Counted from the first letter of the stretch, positions 47,101 through 56,452 are shown. The stretch: 64,000 nt of DNA from Clostridium kluyveri (GCF_001902295.1 NZ_CP018335.1:2728001-2792000); one strand, 5' to 3'. Translations and numbers: made by a program. Notes: a model not told the origin generated them from the sequence alone.

Positions 47101-47401
47101 CCATAGCCAGATTAAGAGCTGTCTGTCCCCCAAATCCCGCCAGAACCCCATCTGGTCTTTCTCTTTTTATTATTGCCTCTAGTGATTCAACAGTCAAAGG
47201 TTCTACATAGGTTTTATGTGCAATATTTTTATCTGTCATTATAGTAGCAGGATTACTATTTACAAGTACTGTTTCTACACCCTCTTTTTTTATGGCTTCA
47301 CAAGCTTGTGTTCCTGAATAGTCAAATTCTGCTGCCTGGCCTATTATTATAGGACCTGAACCTATTATTAAAACCTTCTTCAAGTTTTCTCTTAACGGCA
47401 T
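44183..47401 (-). CDS. carB: Carbamoyl-phosphate synthase large subunit
   Basis: This 1072-residue enzyme is full length. Both ATP-grasp halves are present (first about 130-335, IIRPAYTLGGTGGG; second about 680-870, VIVRPSYVIGGRAMKVV), each preceded by a carbamoyl-phosphate-type Rossmann region (IGSGPIIIGQAAEFDYSG and VIGSGPIRIGQGIEFDY). The C-terminal MGS-like allosteric domain covers about 930-1065. It makes carbamoyl phosphate from bicarbonate, ATP and ammonia delivered by CarA. It is the last gene of a binding protein-argF-carA-carB operon and begins 21 nt after carA. Confidence 0.97.
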   Translation of the reverse strand: MPLRENLKKVLIIGSGPIIIGQAAEFDYSGTQACEAIKKEGVETVLVNSNPATIMTDKNIAHKTYVEPLTVESLEAIIKRERPDGVLAGFGGQTALNLAMELGKLGILKKYNVELLGIKTESIKNAEDRESFKNLMEEIEEPIALSTIATDLEQCKSFLDKVSLPIIIRPAYTLGGTGGGIANNYEEYLEICKNGLEESPINQILLEQSLAGWKELEYEIMRDKKDNCMVVCNMENMDPVGIHTGDSIVVAPSQTLTDREYQMLRRSSIKIIRKLKIEGGCNIQFALNPSSNEYMVIEVNPRVSRSSALASKAAGYPIAKIAAKIAIGYTLDELKNYVTGNSSALFEPALDYCVVKMPKWPFDKFKTANRTLKTQMKATGEVMAIDRSFESALLKAVISLEGKIVGLKLDKFEDMNLSEIIDKLKKEDDERLFALAEALRKGISVDELYEITKIDKWFICGVKNIIDMENKLVSNVPNVDIIHQAELMGFTDEYICNLMGMKLEDLKQLREVNGIRVVYKMVDTCSGEFEAKTSYYYSCYDLENDNVISDNKKILVIGSGPIRIGQGIEFDYCCVNGVWAIKKAGYEAIIINNNPETVSTDFDISDKLYFDPLYIDDVMNVINEEKVDGVIVQFGGQTALNLSKKLNDRGVNLLGTSFESIDLAEDREKFRILLKKLNINSPIGGSVTSLKEAYKLVSEIGYPVIVRPSYVIGGRAMKVVYNPEELERYLKEAVNLSKEHPVLVDKYILGREIEVDAISDGQDLIIPGIMEHVERTGVHSGDSIAIYPASDLPEKVCQRIEEYTVSIARELNVKGLLNVQYAFDGDKIYVIEVNPRASRTVPILSKVTDVPMVEIAVEVMLGKKIKEFNYKQDMYKYSNIFAVKMPVFSSKKLPGVDVALGPEMKSTGEVLGVDFDKDKAMYKAFKAAGAEILEKGNLYVCVNDRDKCSSLEVIKKYNSLNFNILASSGTFEFLNAKGIKCSKLSIEDAISYIKEDKIDIVINIPTQGYDGTREGFKLRHTALAHDKVVFTCIDTADVYADAILVDKKGGTIEYRPMSEYLQGSLNKKIINI

Positions 47402-47422
47402 TATATCACTTCTCCTTGTTAT

Positions 47423-48487
47423 TTATACTAAAGTCATCAAACTTAAAAATTTATCAAACAAATAGCTTGTATCAGTAGGTCCTGGAGAACCTTCAGGATG
47501 AAACTGAACTGAAAATATAGGTAAAGTTTTATGTCTAAATCCTTCTACTGTATTATCATTTAAATTAACATGAGTTATTTTTATATTGTTTTTATCTAAA
47601 CTATCCCTTTTAACAGCATAGCCGTGGTTTTGAGATGTTATAAAGGATTTATCCGTATCACTGTCACACACACCGTGGTTGCCACCCCTATGCCCAAATT
47701 TCATCTTATAAGTGTCTCCTCCAAGTGCAAGAGACAAGAGCTGATGTCCAAGACATATGCCAAATATAGGAACAGTATTTATCATCTTTTTTATTACTCC
47801 CACCACATCATATACATCTTTAGGATCTCCCGGTCCATTACTTAAAAGTATACCTTTAGGATTCATGCTCATTATGCTTTCATAAGAAGTATTATATGGA
47901 AATATAGTTATATCACAATTTCTGCTCTTTAGATTTTCAATAATATTATTTTTTATGCCAAAATCTAACACTGCCACTTTAGGACCATTTCCCTTAATCT
48001 TTTTTATAAAAGGGGTACTTACCTGAGCCACCAACTTTTCATCATCATAAAAATTCAACATATTCTTTATTTCATTTATAGATTCATTCCTGCTGCATAT
48101 GACACATTTCATAGTTCCGCTGGCTCTTATTTTTTTGGTTATACTTCTAGTATCTATACCACTGATGCCTACAATATTGTTTTCTTTTAGGAATCCTTCA
48201 AAACTGTTTTCACTTAAATAATGAGATGTATCATTATACATATTCTTTACTACTATACCTTTTACCTGTATTTTTTCCGATTGACTAGAATTATAATTTA
48301 TGCCATAGTTGCCAATGTAGGGATAGCACATAGTTATTACCTGCCCTGCATAGGAAGGGTCTGTAAGTATTTCCTGATATCCTGTCATTGAAGTATTAAA
48401 TACCAGTTCTCCCACAGTTATTCCCATCTGTCCTATGGCCTTTCCCATAAACACAGTGCCATCTTCTAAATATAATATGGAATTCAT
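47423..48487 (-). CDS. carA: Carbamoyl-phosphate synthase small subunit
   Basis: This 354-residue glutamine amidotransferase subunit starts with ATG at 48487 after AGAGGTAA; a longer frame to 48505 has no ribosome site. The N-terminal CarA domain (TSMTGYQEILTDPSYAGQ, about 35-53) is followed by a class I amidotransferase domain with the nucleophile Cys in GICLGHQLLSLALG (about 245) and the His/Glu pair in VQFHPEGSPGP. It supplies ammonia to CarB. Between argF and carB in one operon, it makes carbamoyl phosphate for arginine and possibly pyrimidine synthesis. Confidence 0.97.
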   Translation of the reverse strand: MNSILYLEDGTVFMGKAIGQMGITVGELVFNTSMTGYQEILTDPSYAGQVITMCYPYIGNYGINYNSSQSEKIQVKGIVVKNMYNDTSHYLSENSFEGFLKENNIVGISGIDTRSITKKIRASGTMKCVICSRNESINEIKNMLNFYDDEKLVAQVSTPFIKKIKGNGPKVAVLDFGIKNNIIENLKSRNCDITIFPYNTSYESIMSMNPKGILLSNGPGDPKDVYDVVGVIKKMINTVPIFGICLGHQLLSLALGGDTYKMKFGHRGGNHGVCDSDTDKSFITSQNHGYAVKRDSLDKNNIKITHVNLNDNTVEGFRHKTLPIFSVQFHPEGSPGPTDTSYLFDKFLSLMTLV

Positions 48488-48501
48488 AATATTACCTCTT
48501 T

Positions 48502-49512
48502 TCAAATATTTCCTGAGCTCAAAGTTGCTACCATAACTGCTTTTATAGTATGTAATCTATTTTCCGCTTCTTCAAATACTATAGAAATTTCTTCATTTTC
48601 AAATACATCCTCTGTAACTTCCAATGCCTCATAGCCAAATTCTCTATATATTTCCTCTGAGACTTCAGTCTCCCTATTATGAAAAGCTGGAAGACAGTGC
48701 ATAAACTTAACTTTTTTGTTTTGGCAGGCTTCAATTAACTTCATATTTACCTGATAAGGCATTAAAGTTTCTATTCTTTTTTTCCAGAGGGATTTTTCCT
48801 CGCCCATGGAAAGCCACACATCTGTATATATAATATCTGCCCCTTTTACACTTTCATATATATTTTCACTAATTAATATATATCCCCCATTTTCTTTGGC
48901 CATCTTTTCACACTCTTTTACCAGTTCACCTTCTGGAAAAAGTTCTTTGGGAGTTATTATTTTAAAATTCATTCCCATTTTCGCAGCACCTATCATAAGA
49001 GCTTTTGCCATATTATTTCTTCCATCACCAATGTAGACAAAATTTATATCTTTTAAAGGTTTATCTACATTTTCCTGTATAGTTAAAAAATCTGCTAGAA
49101 CCTGAGTAGGGTGATCTTCATCTGATAGCCCATTCCAAAGGGGTATGCCCGAATACTTTGAAAATATCTCCATATCTTTTTGAGAAAATCCTCTGTACTC
49201 CACACCATGAAACATTCTTCCCATTACTCTGGCAGTATCCTTTATAGACTCTTTTTTACCCATGTGGCTTCCTGTAGAACCTATATAGGTTACATTTGCA
49301 CCTTGGTCATAAGCGCCAACTTCAAAGGAACATCTAGTTCTTAAAGAATCCTTTTCAAATATTAATGCAATATTTTTTCCCTGTAGTCTTTTCTTTTCTT
49401 TTCCGCTGTATTTTTCTTCTTTTAATTTTTTAGAAAGTTTAAGCAGGTATTCTATTTCTTCTGGCATAAAGTCCTTTAAAGTTAAAAAACTTCTACCATA
49501 TAAATTGTTCAA
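48502..49512 (-). CDS. argF: Ornithine carbamoyltransferase
   Basis: This 336-residue enzyme starts with TTG at 49512 because AGGAGGAG lies directly upstream; the longer frame to 49554 would overlap the binding-protein gene. Carbamoyl-phosphate site SLRTRCSFEVGA (SxRTR motif, about 57-61), HPTQVLADFLT and the ornithine-type HCLPAFHN (about 272) are present. It converts ornithine and carbamoyl phosphate to citrulline. Its place beside carAB points to arginine biosynthesis, though the anabolic or catabolic direction cannot be told from the sequence alone. Confidence 0.95.
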   Translation of the reverse strand: MNNLYGRSFLTLKDFMPEEIEYLLKLSKKLKEEKYSGKEKKRLQGKNIALIFEKDSLRTRCSFEVGAYDQGANVTYIGSTGSHMGKKESIKDTARVMGRMFHGVEYRGFSQKDMEIFSKYSGIPLWNGLSDEDHPTQVLADFLTIQENVDKPLKDINFVYIGDGRNNMAKALMIGAAKMGMNFKIITPKELFPEGELVKECEKMAKENGGYILISENIYESVKGADIIYTDVWLSMGEEKSLWKKRIETLMPYQVNMKLIEACQNKKVKFMHCLPAFHNRETEVSEEIYREFGYEALEVTEDVFENEEISIVFEEAENRLHTIKAVMVATLSSGNI

Positions 49513-49528
49513 AATATCTCCTCCTAAG

Positions 49529-50329
49529 TTAATCTTTATAGGCATCAAATCCAAACCATTTTACAGAAAGCTTGGATAAAGTTCCATCCTTTTTCATATC
49601 TCCGATTATTTTATCCACTTCATTTTTAAGAGAATCATCTTCTTTTCTATAAGCTACACCCATAGGCTCTTTACTTAATATGCCCTCCAGCATTTTAAAT
49701 TCGTCTTTTTTCTTCTGGATATAATATCCTCCTACCTGTTGATCTATTATGGTAGCATCTACTCTGCCTATTGACATATCTTGAAATGCTTCAGTTATCT
49801 TATCATATTTTTTTAATTCTTTAACCCCTTTTATACCATTTGCTACATTTTCTCCAGTAGTTCCAAGTTCACAGGCTATAACTTTTCCCTTTAAATCATC
49901 TACTCCCTTTATATCTTCTCTTCCATTCTTAACTGTAATAACCTGTCCGCCCACTACATAAGGTGTAGAAAAATCAGTAGTCTTTTTTCTCTCATCCGTT
50001 ATACTTATGGAAGCAATGGCTGCGTCAAATTTTTTGGAATTAAGGGCTAGTATAATTCCATTGAAATCCATAACCAAAAACTCTGCTTTTACCCCCAGTC
50101 TCTTTGCAACCTCATTGGAAAAATCCACATCAAATCCCACCAGCTGACCATTTGAATCTCTAAATTCCATAGGAGGATATCCCTCTTCAGTTCCTATAAC
50201 AATTTTTCCTGACTTTTTTATATTTTCCAGTAGGTTAGAACTTGTATCTTTTTTAGTGCTGCTTCCACAACCTGTGAATAATATTGCACCAAATATAACA
50301 GTTATTATAATTGCAGTTATTTTTTTCAT
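49529..50329 (-). CDS. Amino-acid ABC transporter substrate-binding lipoprotein
   Basis: This 266-residue protein starts with ATG at 50329. A lipoprotein signal peptide (MKKITAIIITVIFGAILFTGC) ends in the lipobox LFTGC, so it is anchored outside the membrane. The family-3 solute-binding fold shows GTEGYPPMEFRDSNGQLVGFD (quoted from about residue 48), the DFNGIILALNSKKFDAAI hinge, and the GTTGENVANG segment. These are typical of polar amino-acid binders (arginine, lysine, glutamine, cystine). No permease or ATPase gene lies next to it. It heads the argF-carAB operon, making arginine or an arginine precursor the most likely ligand (inference). Confidence 0.9.
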   Translation of the reverse strand: MKKITAIIITVIFGAILFTGCGSSTKKDTSSNLLENIKKSGKIVIGTEEGYPPMEFRDSNGQLVGFDVDFSNEVAKRLGVKAEFLVMDFNGIILALNSKKFDAAIASISITDERKKTTDFSTPYVVGGQVITVKNGREDIKGVDDLKGKVIACELGTTGENVANGIKGVKELKKYDKITEAFQDMSIGRVDATIIDQQVGGYYIQKKKDEFKMLEGILSKEPMGVAYRKEDDSLKNEVDKIIGDMKKDGTLSKLSVKWFGFDAYKD

Positions 50330-50442
50330 TATCAGTCCCCCAAATTTAAATAAGTTCATTTCATTTTTCTTTAAAAAGTTTTTTATTCTGTGATTAAACT
50401 CACCTTAACCTTTTATAATTTAATTGCCTAATATACCTTATA

Positions 50443-50471
50443 ATTATACATATATACTAATAATAATTCAA
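50443..50471 (-). promoter_or_regulatory. Promoter of the binding protein-argF-carAB operon
   Basis: TTGAAT (50471-50466), a 17-nt spacer and TATAAT (50448-50443) on the minus strand, 114 nt upstream of the first start codon. The region carries TGAATTATTATTAG and TGTATAATTATAAG, which loosely resemble ArgR boxes (consensus TGAATAWWWWATTCA). The 320-nt gap holds nothing else I can identify. Confidence 0.5.
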
Positions 50472-50650
50472 TACAATTTTAAAACTTTTTATTTCTAAAT
50501 AGTTTTTATAATACATGTCACTTGTCATCCTTGATATTTATGCATATACATTCATTAAATTTGAATTGTAACCTATAAAAATACATTTCTTTATAATCTA
50601 TGTAACCTAAATATTTTTAATCCCTGAATATTTATTTATTCCAATATAAA

Positions 50651-51556
50651 TTAATGGGAAACATTTATTACATTATTTACTAAACTACCTATTTTCTCTA
50701 TATAACATTCTATACTATCTCCTTGTTTTAACACCTTGATAGGAGAAAAGCCCATTCCTACACCACTTGGTGTACCCGTTGCTATAATATCTCCTTCCTT
50801 TAAAGTCAATCCTTTAGATAAATCACTTATTATATAAGGTATATCAAAAATTAAGTTCTTTGTATTTGAATTTTGCCTTAATTCTCCATTTACCCAGCAT
50901 TTTATATCTAAATCTATAGGGAACGGTATTTCATTTTTATGTACTATGCAAGGCCCCATAGGACAAAAAGTATCAAGACTCTTTCCCTTAAACCATTGAA
51001 TATGACTTCCCTGAAGATCCCTTGCTGATATGTCATTTATTATGGTGTAGCCGAATATATAATTTTCTGCTTCTTCTTTTTTTATATTTTTCCCATTTTT
51101 TCCTATTACCACCCCAAGTTCAACTTCATAATCTACCTGATTGGTAATCTCACTTGAAAATTCTATGGAATCTCCATTTCCTATAGCCGGTGATGCAACT
51201 TTGGTAAAATATATAGGCGCTTTTGGTATTTCATTACCTGTTATTCTAGTTAACTTTATCTCCCTTGCATGCTCCTCATAATTTTTCCCAAGACAAAATA
51301 CATTTCTTTTGGGATAAGGTATGGGTGCTTTTAATTTAACTATATCTGGAGATACCCCTTGCAAAGCTTTACTTTTTAAAAATTCTTCTACCCCATTCAA
51401 TTTATCTTCATCTAAATATTTTATAAGCTCCACCATATCTTTGGGAGGATTTTTTTCCCCAATTTCATAAAATATACTTTTAAAATCCAAAATACTGTTA
51501 TCCCCTAAAACTCCTATTTTTTCTTTTCCTTTGTAATCATAAGTTACAAATTTCAT
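50651..51556 (-). CDS. Fumarylacetoacetate hydrolase (FAH) family protein
   Basis: This 301-residue FAH-superfamily enzyme has a small N-terminal domain (1-85) and the catalytic domain (about 90-300) with NVFCLGKNYEEHA, the metal ligands in DYEVELGVVIG, then NDISARDLQ and GTPSGVGMG. Family members hydrolyse or decarboxylate C-C bonds of keto acids such as acylpyruvates or oxaloacetate; the substrate here cannot be told. Its ATG overlaps the recQ stop by 4 nt, indicating co-translation with the helicase, although no functional link is obvious. Confidence 0.93.
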   Translation of the reverse strand: MKFVTYDYKGKEKIGVLGDNSILDFKSIFYEIGEKNPPKDMVELIKYLDEDKLNGVEEFLKSKALQGVSPDIVKLKAPIPYPKRNVFCLGKNYEEHAREIKLTRITGNEIPKAPIYFTKVASPAIGNGDSIEFSSEITNQVDYEVELGVVIGKNGKNIKKEEAENYIFGYTIINDISARDLQGSHIQWFKGKSLDTFCPMGPCIVHKNEIPFPIDLDIKCWVNGELRQNSNTKNLIFDIPYIISDLSKGLTLKEGDIIATGTPSGVGMGFSPIKVLKQGDSIECYIEKIGSLVNNVINVSH

Positions 51557-53712
51557 TTTACCACCTCTTTTAAGATATAATTTTTTACTATAATAGCTCT
51601 TATTTTATCATAATTTATACTATCTGGAAGTAATTCTTTTATGGGTTTCAACTTAGATATGCCAACTTTTTCTATGGCCTTTAAAACTTCTCTTTCCTCT
51701 GAATAGGTAAATAACTCTTCAAATTTTATATTTATATCCATAACATTTTCTTCTTCAAAATATTTTGTAATATGAGTAAGTATTGTAGATAGGGTAAGTT
51801 GTCTTTTTTTCGCAATTTCTTTTATGTCCATATTGTCTCTAAGCATATTAATTGTTATATGATGGGTTTTGGGTTTGTCATTTTTTCTTTCATTTTTACT
51901 AGTAATACTACTTTTAAATGACCAGTTGGGCTCAATTTTATTTTCCTCTATATATTTTTTTATAATACTTAAAAATCTTTCACCATATTTTTTTAATTTT
52001 AAATCCCCCACTCCTGATATATCCAGTATTTGATTTGAATCTATCGGATACCTTATACTTAGTTCTTTTAAAGTTGCATCTGAAAATACCATATAGGGTG
52101 GAATAGATTCTTCCAAAGCTATTTCTCTTCTTAAATTCCTAAGTATTTCAAATAGATCATTATGGGCAGTGATCTTATTTGCTTTAACTGATTCTTTTAA
52201 AATTACTTTTTCTTCACCTTTTAAAACTTTTATGGACTGGGTATTTAATGCCACAGTGGGATATTCTCCTTCTTTTAAGGTTATATACTTATGAGCTATA
52301 ATGGTATTTATAAAATTTGATAATGCTTCTTTTGAATAATCTTTCATTATGCCATAAGTGGATAGTTTATTAAATCCATAGTGAAGTACTTTTTTTTGAG
52401 AAGACCCCCTTAAAACATCCACTATCATATTTACTCCAAATTCCCTTTTCATCCTATATACACAGGAGATAACCTTTTGTGCATCTACGGTTTTATCCAC
52501 GTATTCCCCGGAATTTATACAATTACTACAGTTATCACACTGATTATAATTTACCTCCTCTCCAAAATAATTTAATATGAATTTTCTAAGACAACCATTA
52601 TAATGCACAAAATCTATCATATGCTGAAGCTTTTTATATTCATTTATTCTTCTTTCTGGAGATTGTATACTCGTTTCTATTAAATATTTCTGGGTAATTA
52701 CATCCTGTGGAGAAAACATTAATATACACTCACTGGATTCTCCATCACGGCCTGCCCTGCCTATTTCCTGATAATAACTTTCTATATTTCCAGGCATATT
52801 GTAGTGAATTACATATCTTACATTTGATTTGTCAATACCCATTCCAAAAGCATTGGTAGCCACTATTATATTTACCTTGTCATACACAAAATCCTCCTGA
52901 TTTATTTTTCTGTCCCTGTCTGGCAATCCTGCATGATATCTTGTAACAGATAAATCATCTGCCTTAAGTTTTTCATATATATTATCCACTTCTTTTCTGG
53001 TGGATGCATATATTATTCCAGACTGTGCTTCATTTGTTTTAACATAATTTGATAAATATTGAAATTTATTTCCCGTTTTAAGACATGATATCTTTAAATT
53101 TTCTCTGTCAAATCCTGATATAAAAACAGCCTCTTTTTTCAATTTTATCTGGTTTACAATATCTTCTCTCACTTCTTCAGTAGCTGTGGCAGTAAATGCC
53201 GTAACCACCGGTCTTTTAGAAAAGCTCTCTATGAATTTACATATATGTGTATAGCTTATTCTAAAATCATGTCCCCACTGGGATACACAATGTGCTTCAT
53301 CTACCGCCACCTGTGAAACTTCTATGGTTTTCATAAGCTGATAAAATTCTGGAGAATCTAATCTCTCCGGTGCTACATATAATATTTTTACTTTTCCATT
53401 CCTTAAATCTGAAAATATACTTAAAATTTCTTGCTGAGAAATAGAACTATTTATATAAGACGCCCTTATACCTAATTCACTTATGTTATCTACCTGATCT
53501 TTCATAAGAGAAATTAAAGGAGATATGACGATAGTTACCCCTTTAAAAAGCACTGCAGGTATTTGATAACATATAGATTTTCCTCCGCCTGTAGGCATAA
53601 TCGCCAAGGTATCTCTTCCACTTAATATACTTTCAATTACTTCTCTCTGATGCTTTTTAAAAGTTTCATAGCCATAATATTTATGCAGAACTTCTTCAGC
53701 ATTGCCAATCAC
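51553..53712 (-). CDS. recQ: RecQ-family ATP-dependent DNA helicase
   Basis: This 719-residue helicase has motif 0/I YGYETFKKHQ and MPTGGGKSICYQIPA (about 15-53), DEAH-box VDEAHCVSQWGHDFR, motif VI YYQEIGRAGRDG, a four-Cys zinc site (CLRKFILNYF, CDNCSNC), an RQC region and an HRDC domain (about 520-595). A C-terminal extension (about 620-719) resembles the HTH_40 module found on some Firmicute RecQ proteins. It unwinds DNA in recombination and repair. It is upstream of and overlaps the FAH-family gene. Confidence 0.96.
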   Translation of the reverse strand: MIGNAEEVLHKYYGYETFKKHQREVIESILSGRDTLAIMPTGGGKSICYQIPAVLFKGVTIVISPLISLMKDQVDNISELGIRASYINSSISQQEILSIFSDLRNGKVKILYVAPERLDSPEFYQLMKTIEVSQVAVDEAHCVSQWGHDFRISYTHICKFIESFSKRPVVTAFTATATEEVREDIVNQIKLKKEAVFISGFDRENLKISCLKTGNKFQYLSNYVKTNEAQSGIIYASTRKEVDNIYEKLKADDLSVTRYHAGLPDRDRKINQEDFVYDKVNIIVATNAFGMGIDKSNVRYVIHYNMPGNIESYYQEIGRAGRDGESSECILMFSPQDVITQKYLIETSIQSPERRINEYKKLQHMIDFVHYNGCLRKFILNYFGEEVNYNQCDNCSNCINSGEYVDKTVDAQKVISCVYRMKREFGVNMIVDVLRGSSQKKVLHYGFNKLSTYGIMKDYSKEALSNFINTIIAHKYITLKEGEYPTVALNTQSIKVLKGEEKVILKESVKANKITAHNDLFEILRNLRREIALEESIPPYMVFSDATLKELSIRYPIDSNQILDISGVGDLKLKKYGERFLSIIKKYIEENKIEPNWSFKSSITSKNERKNDKPKTHHITINMLRDNMDIKEIAKKRQLTLSTILTHITKYFEEENVMDINIKFEELFTYSEEREVLKAIEKVGISKLKPIKELLPDSINYDKIRAIIVKNYILKEVVK

Positions 53713-53825
53713 TATTACTCACCTCTATATTAAAATTTATTTTATATATTATAGCATATATAGGCTTATGCGTTTTAAATTTGTAGTATGCTTTTAAACG
53801 CAATAATACTTTATTCAATATCAAA

Positions 53826-53898
53826 TGATTCTTAAAAGTGCTTATTCCCCACTTTGAAGAAGATGAGGGTATCAAAGATAGCCGCTGTTTTGATAAAA
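53826..53898 (+). repeat. Intergenic structured repeat, copy C (3' part)
   Basis: AGTGCTTATTCCCC, ACTTTGAAGAAGATG and TAGCCGCTGTTTTGATAAA align with the 3' half of copies A and B; the first hairpin is missing. It lies between recQ and the MFS gene. Confidence 0.65.
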
Positions 53899-53928
53899 GA
53901 AAAGACCTAACAATTTAAAAGTTAAGCC
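53893..53928 (-). terminator. Terminator of the MFS gene
   Basis: GGCTTAAC and GTTAGGTC (minus strand, two G-U pairs) form an 8-bp stem with a 9-nt loop, followed by TTTTCTTTT, 10 nt past the stop. Confidence 0.7.
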
Positions 53929-53938
53929 CTCTTAATTA

Positions 53939-55240
53939 TTACTTCTTTAATTTCTTCACTACATCCATAGATAATCCTATCTTGGGTGATATAGTTTCAA
54001 TATCTTCAGGTACTTTAATTAATATTATCCCTCCAATAATAAATAAAAATATTATACTGAAAACTCCATAATTGCTTTTTCCTGTAATTTGGGTTACTAT
54101 TCCTACTAAAAACGGCCCTATTATAGCTGCAAACTTTCCGAATATATTATAAAATCCAAAGAACTCATTGGCACTTTCCTTTGGTACCAGTTTCCCAAAA
54201 TATGACCTGCTTAGTGCCTGTATCCCTCCCTGGGATGAACCTACAAGCATGGCAAGAATCCAAAAATCCAGGGTACTTTGTATAAAATAGGCATATACAC
54301 AAATAAAAATATAGATAATAACCCCAACATAAAGCATTGTCTTTCCTTTGTATTTATCAGCAAGCCTTCCGTAAAGTATGGAAAAAGGAAAAGCTATAAA
54401 CTGAGTGAGAAGAAGTATTATAAGAAGGCTTGTACCACTTATACCAAGATCCGAACCATATGAAGTAGCCATTGCTATAATTGTATTCACCCCATCTATA
54501 TAAAAGAAATATGCCAGTAAAAACAAAAACATTTTTTTATGCTTTTTTATATTTTTTAAGGTACTTTCTAATCTTTTAAAACTATTTATTAGAGGATTGG
54601 GTTCAATGTCTATACCATGTACCTGCCTTACATTTTTTATCATAGGTATAGTATATAATCCCCACCATATGGCAGTTAAAATAAAAGATATTCTACAGGC
54701 GGTAGATGTAGAAACAGGTATTATACTATATTGAGCCAATATAACAATCGCCATACAGATTATAAAAGGTATTGTGCTTCCTATATAACCCAATGCATAA
54801 CCCATAGTAGATACATCATCCATTCTTTTTTCTGTTGTAACATCTACTAAAAATGCATCATAAAATATATTGCTTCCAGAATACCCTATTGAATTCAGTA
54901 TATAAAATAACAACAGAATGTTCCAATGTGTAGTTGGTACTGCAGCAAGTAAACCTGTAAAAGCTATTCCAACAGCAAGAAACATATTAAAAAATTTCAT
55001 TTTGTATCCTTTATAATCAGCTATTGTTCCAAGGATAGGAGCAATTATTGCTATTATAAGTGTTCCTATGGAATTTGCATATCCCCAGTAGGCTGTGGAC
55101 ATCGACGCACTTCCTCCTGCACTTTTATATATACTCTTAAAGTACAAAGGAAGCATTGTTGATATAATAATCATAGCATATACTGAATTTGCCCAATCAT
55201 AAAGTGCCCAGCTTTTCTCAATTTTATTAAGTTTTATCAT
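53939..55240 (-). CDS. MFS transporter, UMF1/Atg22-like
   Basis: This 433-residue protein has about 12 membrane segments. The N-terminal SWALYDWANSVYAMIIISTM is the UMF1 family signature, and GYALGYIGSTIPF and LVGSSQGGIQALSRSYFG are further conserved segments. Family knowledge: UMF1 proteins are major-facilitator exporters related to yeast vacuolar Atg22; the substrate is generally unknown, possibly amino acids. Start is ATG at 55240. It stands alone between the recQ region and the LysR gene. Confidence 0.92.
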   Translation of the reverse strand: MIKLNKIEKSWALYDWANSVYAMIIISTMLPLYFKSIYKSAGGSASMSTAYWGYANSIGTLIIAIIAPILGTIADYKGYKMKFFNMFLAVGIAFTGLLAAVPTTHWNILLLFYILNSIGYSGSNIFYDAFLVDVTTEKRMDDVSTMGYALGYIGSTIPFIICMAIVILAQYSIIPVSTSTACRISFILTAIWWGLYTIPMIKNVRQVHGIDIEPNPLINSFKRLESTLKNIKKHKKMFLFLLAYFFYIDGVNTIIAMATSYGSDLGISGTSLLIILLLTQFIAFPFSILYGRLADKYKGKTMLYVGVIIYIFICVYAYFIQSTLDFWILAMLVGSSQGGIQALSRSYFGKLVPKESANEFFGFYNIFGKFAAIIGPFLVGIVTQITGKSNYGVFSIIFLFIIGGIILIKVPEDIETISPKIGLSMDVVKKLKK

Positions 55241-55474
55241 ACTAGTATCCTTTCTTAAAATTACTTAACACAGATTATATACACATTTGCACTACATCCT
55301 TTTTACTGAACTCACCCGGAAGCATATTATTTTTTCATTAAAATACATTTTAATTATAGTATACATATTTTATAATCTCACTTTCAATGTTAACTTATCG
55401 AATTTTGGGGTTATAAATTAATGAATTATACTCATTAGTCTACTAAATAATTGGGTATATTATAAAGTAACTTC

Positions 55475-56344
55475 CTACTGCCTTATAAAATCTATAAAGT
55501 GTTTCATTGTTTCTGTTAAATATTTATTTTTATGATATATAATTTTAAATTGTCTTTTAAATTTAATTTCTTTAACAGGTATTTCACAAAGTGTTCCAAG
55601 GACTAATTCATTTATTACTGAACATCTTGAAATAACTGATACTCCCAACCCTTCTGAAACTGCAATTTTTATAGTATCTGTATTATTACATGTCCATGAA
55701 ATTTGCCATTTTAGATGATTTTCTCTCATCTTGTCTTCAAATGTCCTGCGAGTTCCACTTCCCCTTTCACGAATAATAAATTTTTCCTTTTCAAGTTCAT
55801 AGGGCTCAACACAATCAAGTTTTGCAAATCTATGATTATTTCCGCATATAAGTACCAATTCATCCTCCATAAATGGCCTGTTTATAATATCTGTATGGGC
55901 TGTTTCTCCCTCTACAAGAGCTATGTCAATTTCATCCTGAAGAAGCATTTTTTCAATTTTTTCAGTATTTTCCTCATGTACTTTTATATCAGTTTCAGAA
56001 TTTACTTTTTGAAACTGTGAAATAAGTTTAGGTAATACATAAGCCCCAATAGTAACACTTGCACCAATACGGATAGAACCATTTTCACTTAAAGTTTTCA
56101 TATCATTTTCCAATTCCATATTTAATTTAATAATGTATCTGGCATAACCTAATAATTTTTCTCCTGCCTGAGTTATATAAAGCTTTCTTGACAACCTCTC
56201 AAAAAGTCGCACACCATAGTGACCTTCAAGTTCAGAAATTACCTGGCTAACTGCTGACTGGGATATGAAAAGCTGCTCTGCAGCTTTAGTCATATTCATT
56301 TTGTCACACACAACAACAAATATATTAAAATGTCTTAAAGTCAT
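55475..56344 (-). CDS. LysR-family regulator
   Basis: This 289-residue LysR-type regulator has an N-terminal winged helix (FVVCDKMNMTKAAEQLFISQ, SQSAVSQVISELEGHYGVRLFER in the usual arrangement, about 9-60) and a C-terminal effector domain (about 90-289: GASVTIGAYVLPKLI, LVEGETAH, SGTRRTFEDKM). It is divergent from a YeiH-family transporter gene 108 nt away, the classic arrangement for a LysR regulator and its target. The effector is probably related to sulfur or oxyanion metabolism because of its partner (inference). Confidence 0.95.
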   Translation of the reverse strand: MTLRHFNIFVVVCDKMNMTKAAEQLFISQSAVSQVISELEGHYGVRLFERLSRKLYITQAGEKLLGYARYIIKLNMELENDMKTLSENGSIRIGASVTIGAYVLPKLISQFQKVNSETDIKVHEENTEKIEKMLLQDEIDIALVEGETAHTDIINRPFMEDELVLICGNNHRFAKLDCVEPYELEKEKFIIRERGSGTRRTFEDKMRENHLKWQISWTCNNTDTIKIAVSEGLGVSVISRCSVINELVLGTLCEIPVKEIKFKRQFKIIYHKNKYLTETMKHFIDFIRQ

Positions 56345-56452
56345 AATATTCTCCTTATATATTAGTATTTACTTATTATAATAATAATATAATAATATTT
56401 TACTTACATAATATCAAGGTATATCATAAAAGTCAGACAGGAGGAAGATATT
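56345..56452. promoter_or_regulatory. Divergent promoter region of lysR and yeiH-like gene
   Basis: This 108-nt AT-rich interval (repeated ATAATAATAATATAATAATA) lies between the divergent genes and is where the LysR protein would be expected to bind; GGAGGAAG precedes the transporter ATG. I cannot define the operator exactly. Confidence 0.4.

Noticed and set aside
50360..50650. T-box or pyrimidine attenuator before the argF-carAB operon
   Set aside because: No T-box core or terminator/antiterminator pair was visible; only weak ArgR-like boxes at the promoter.
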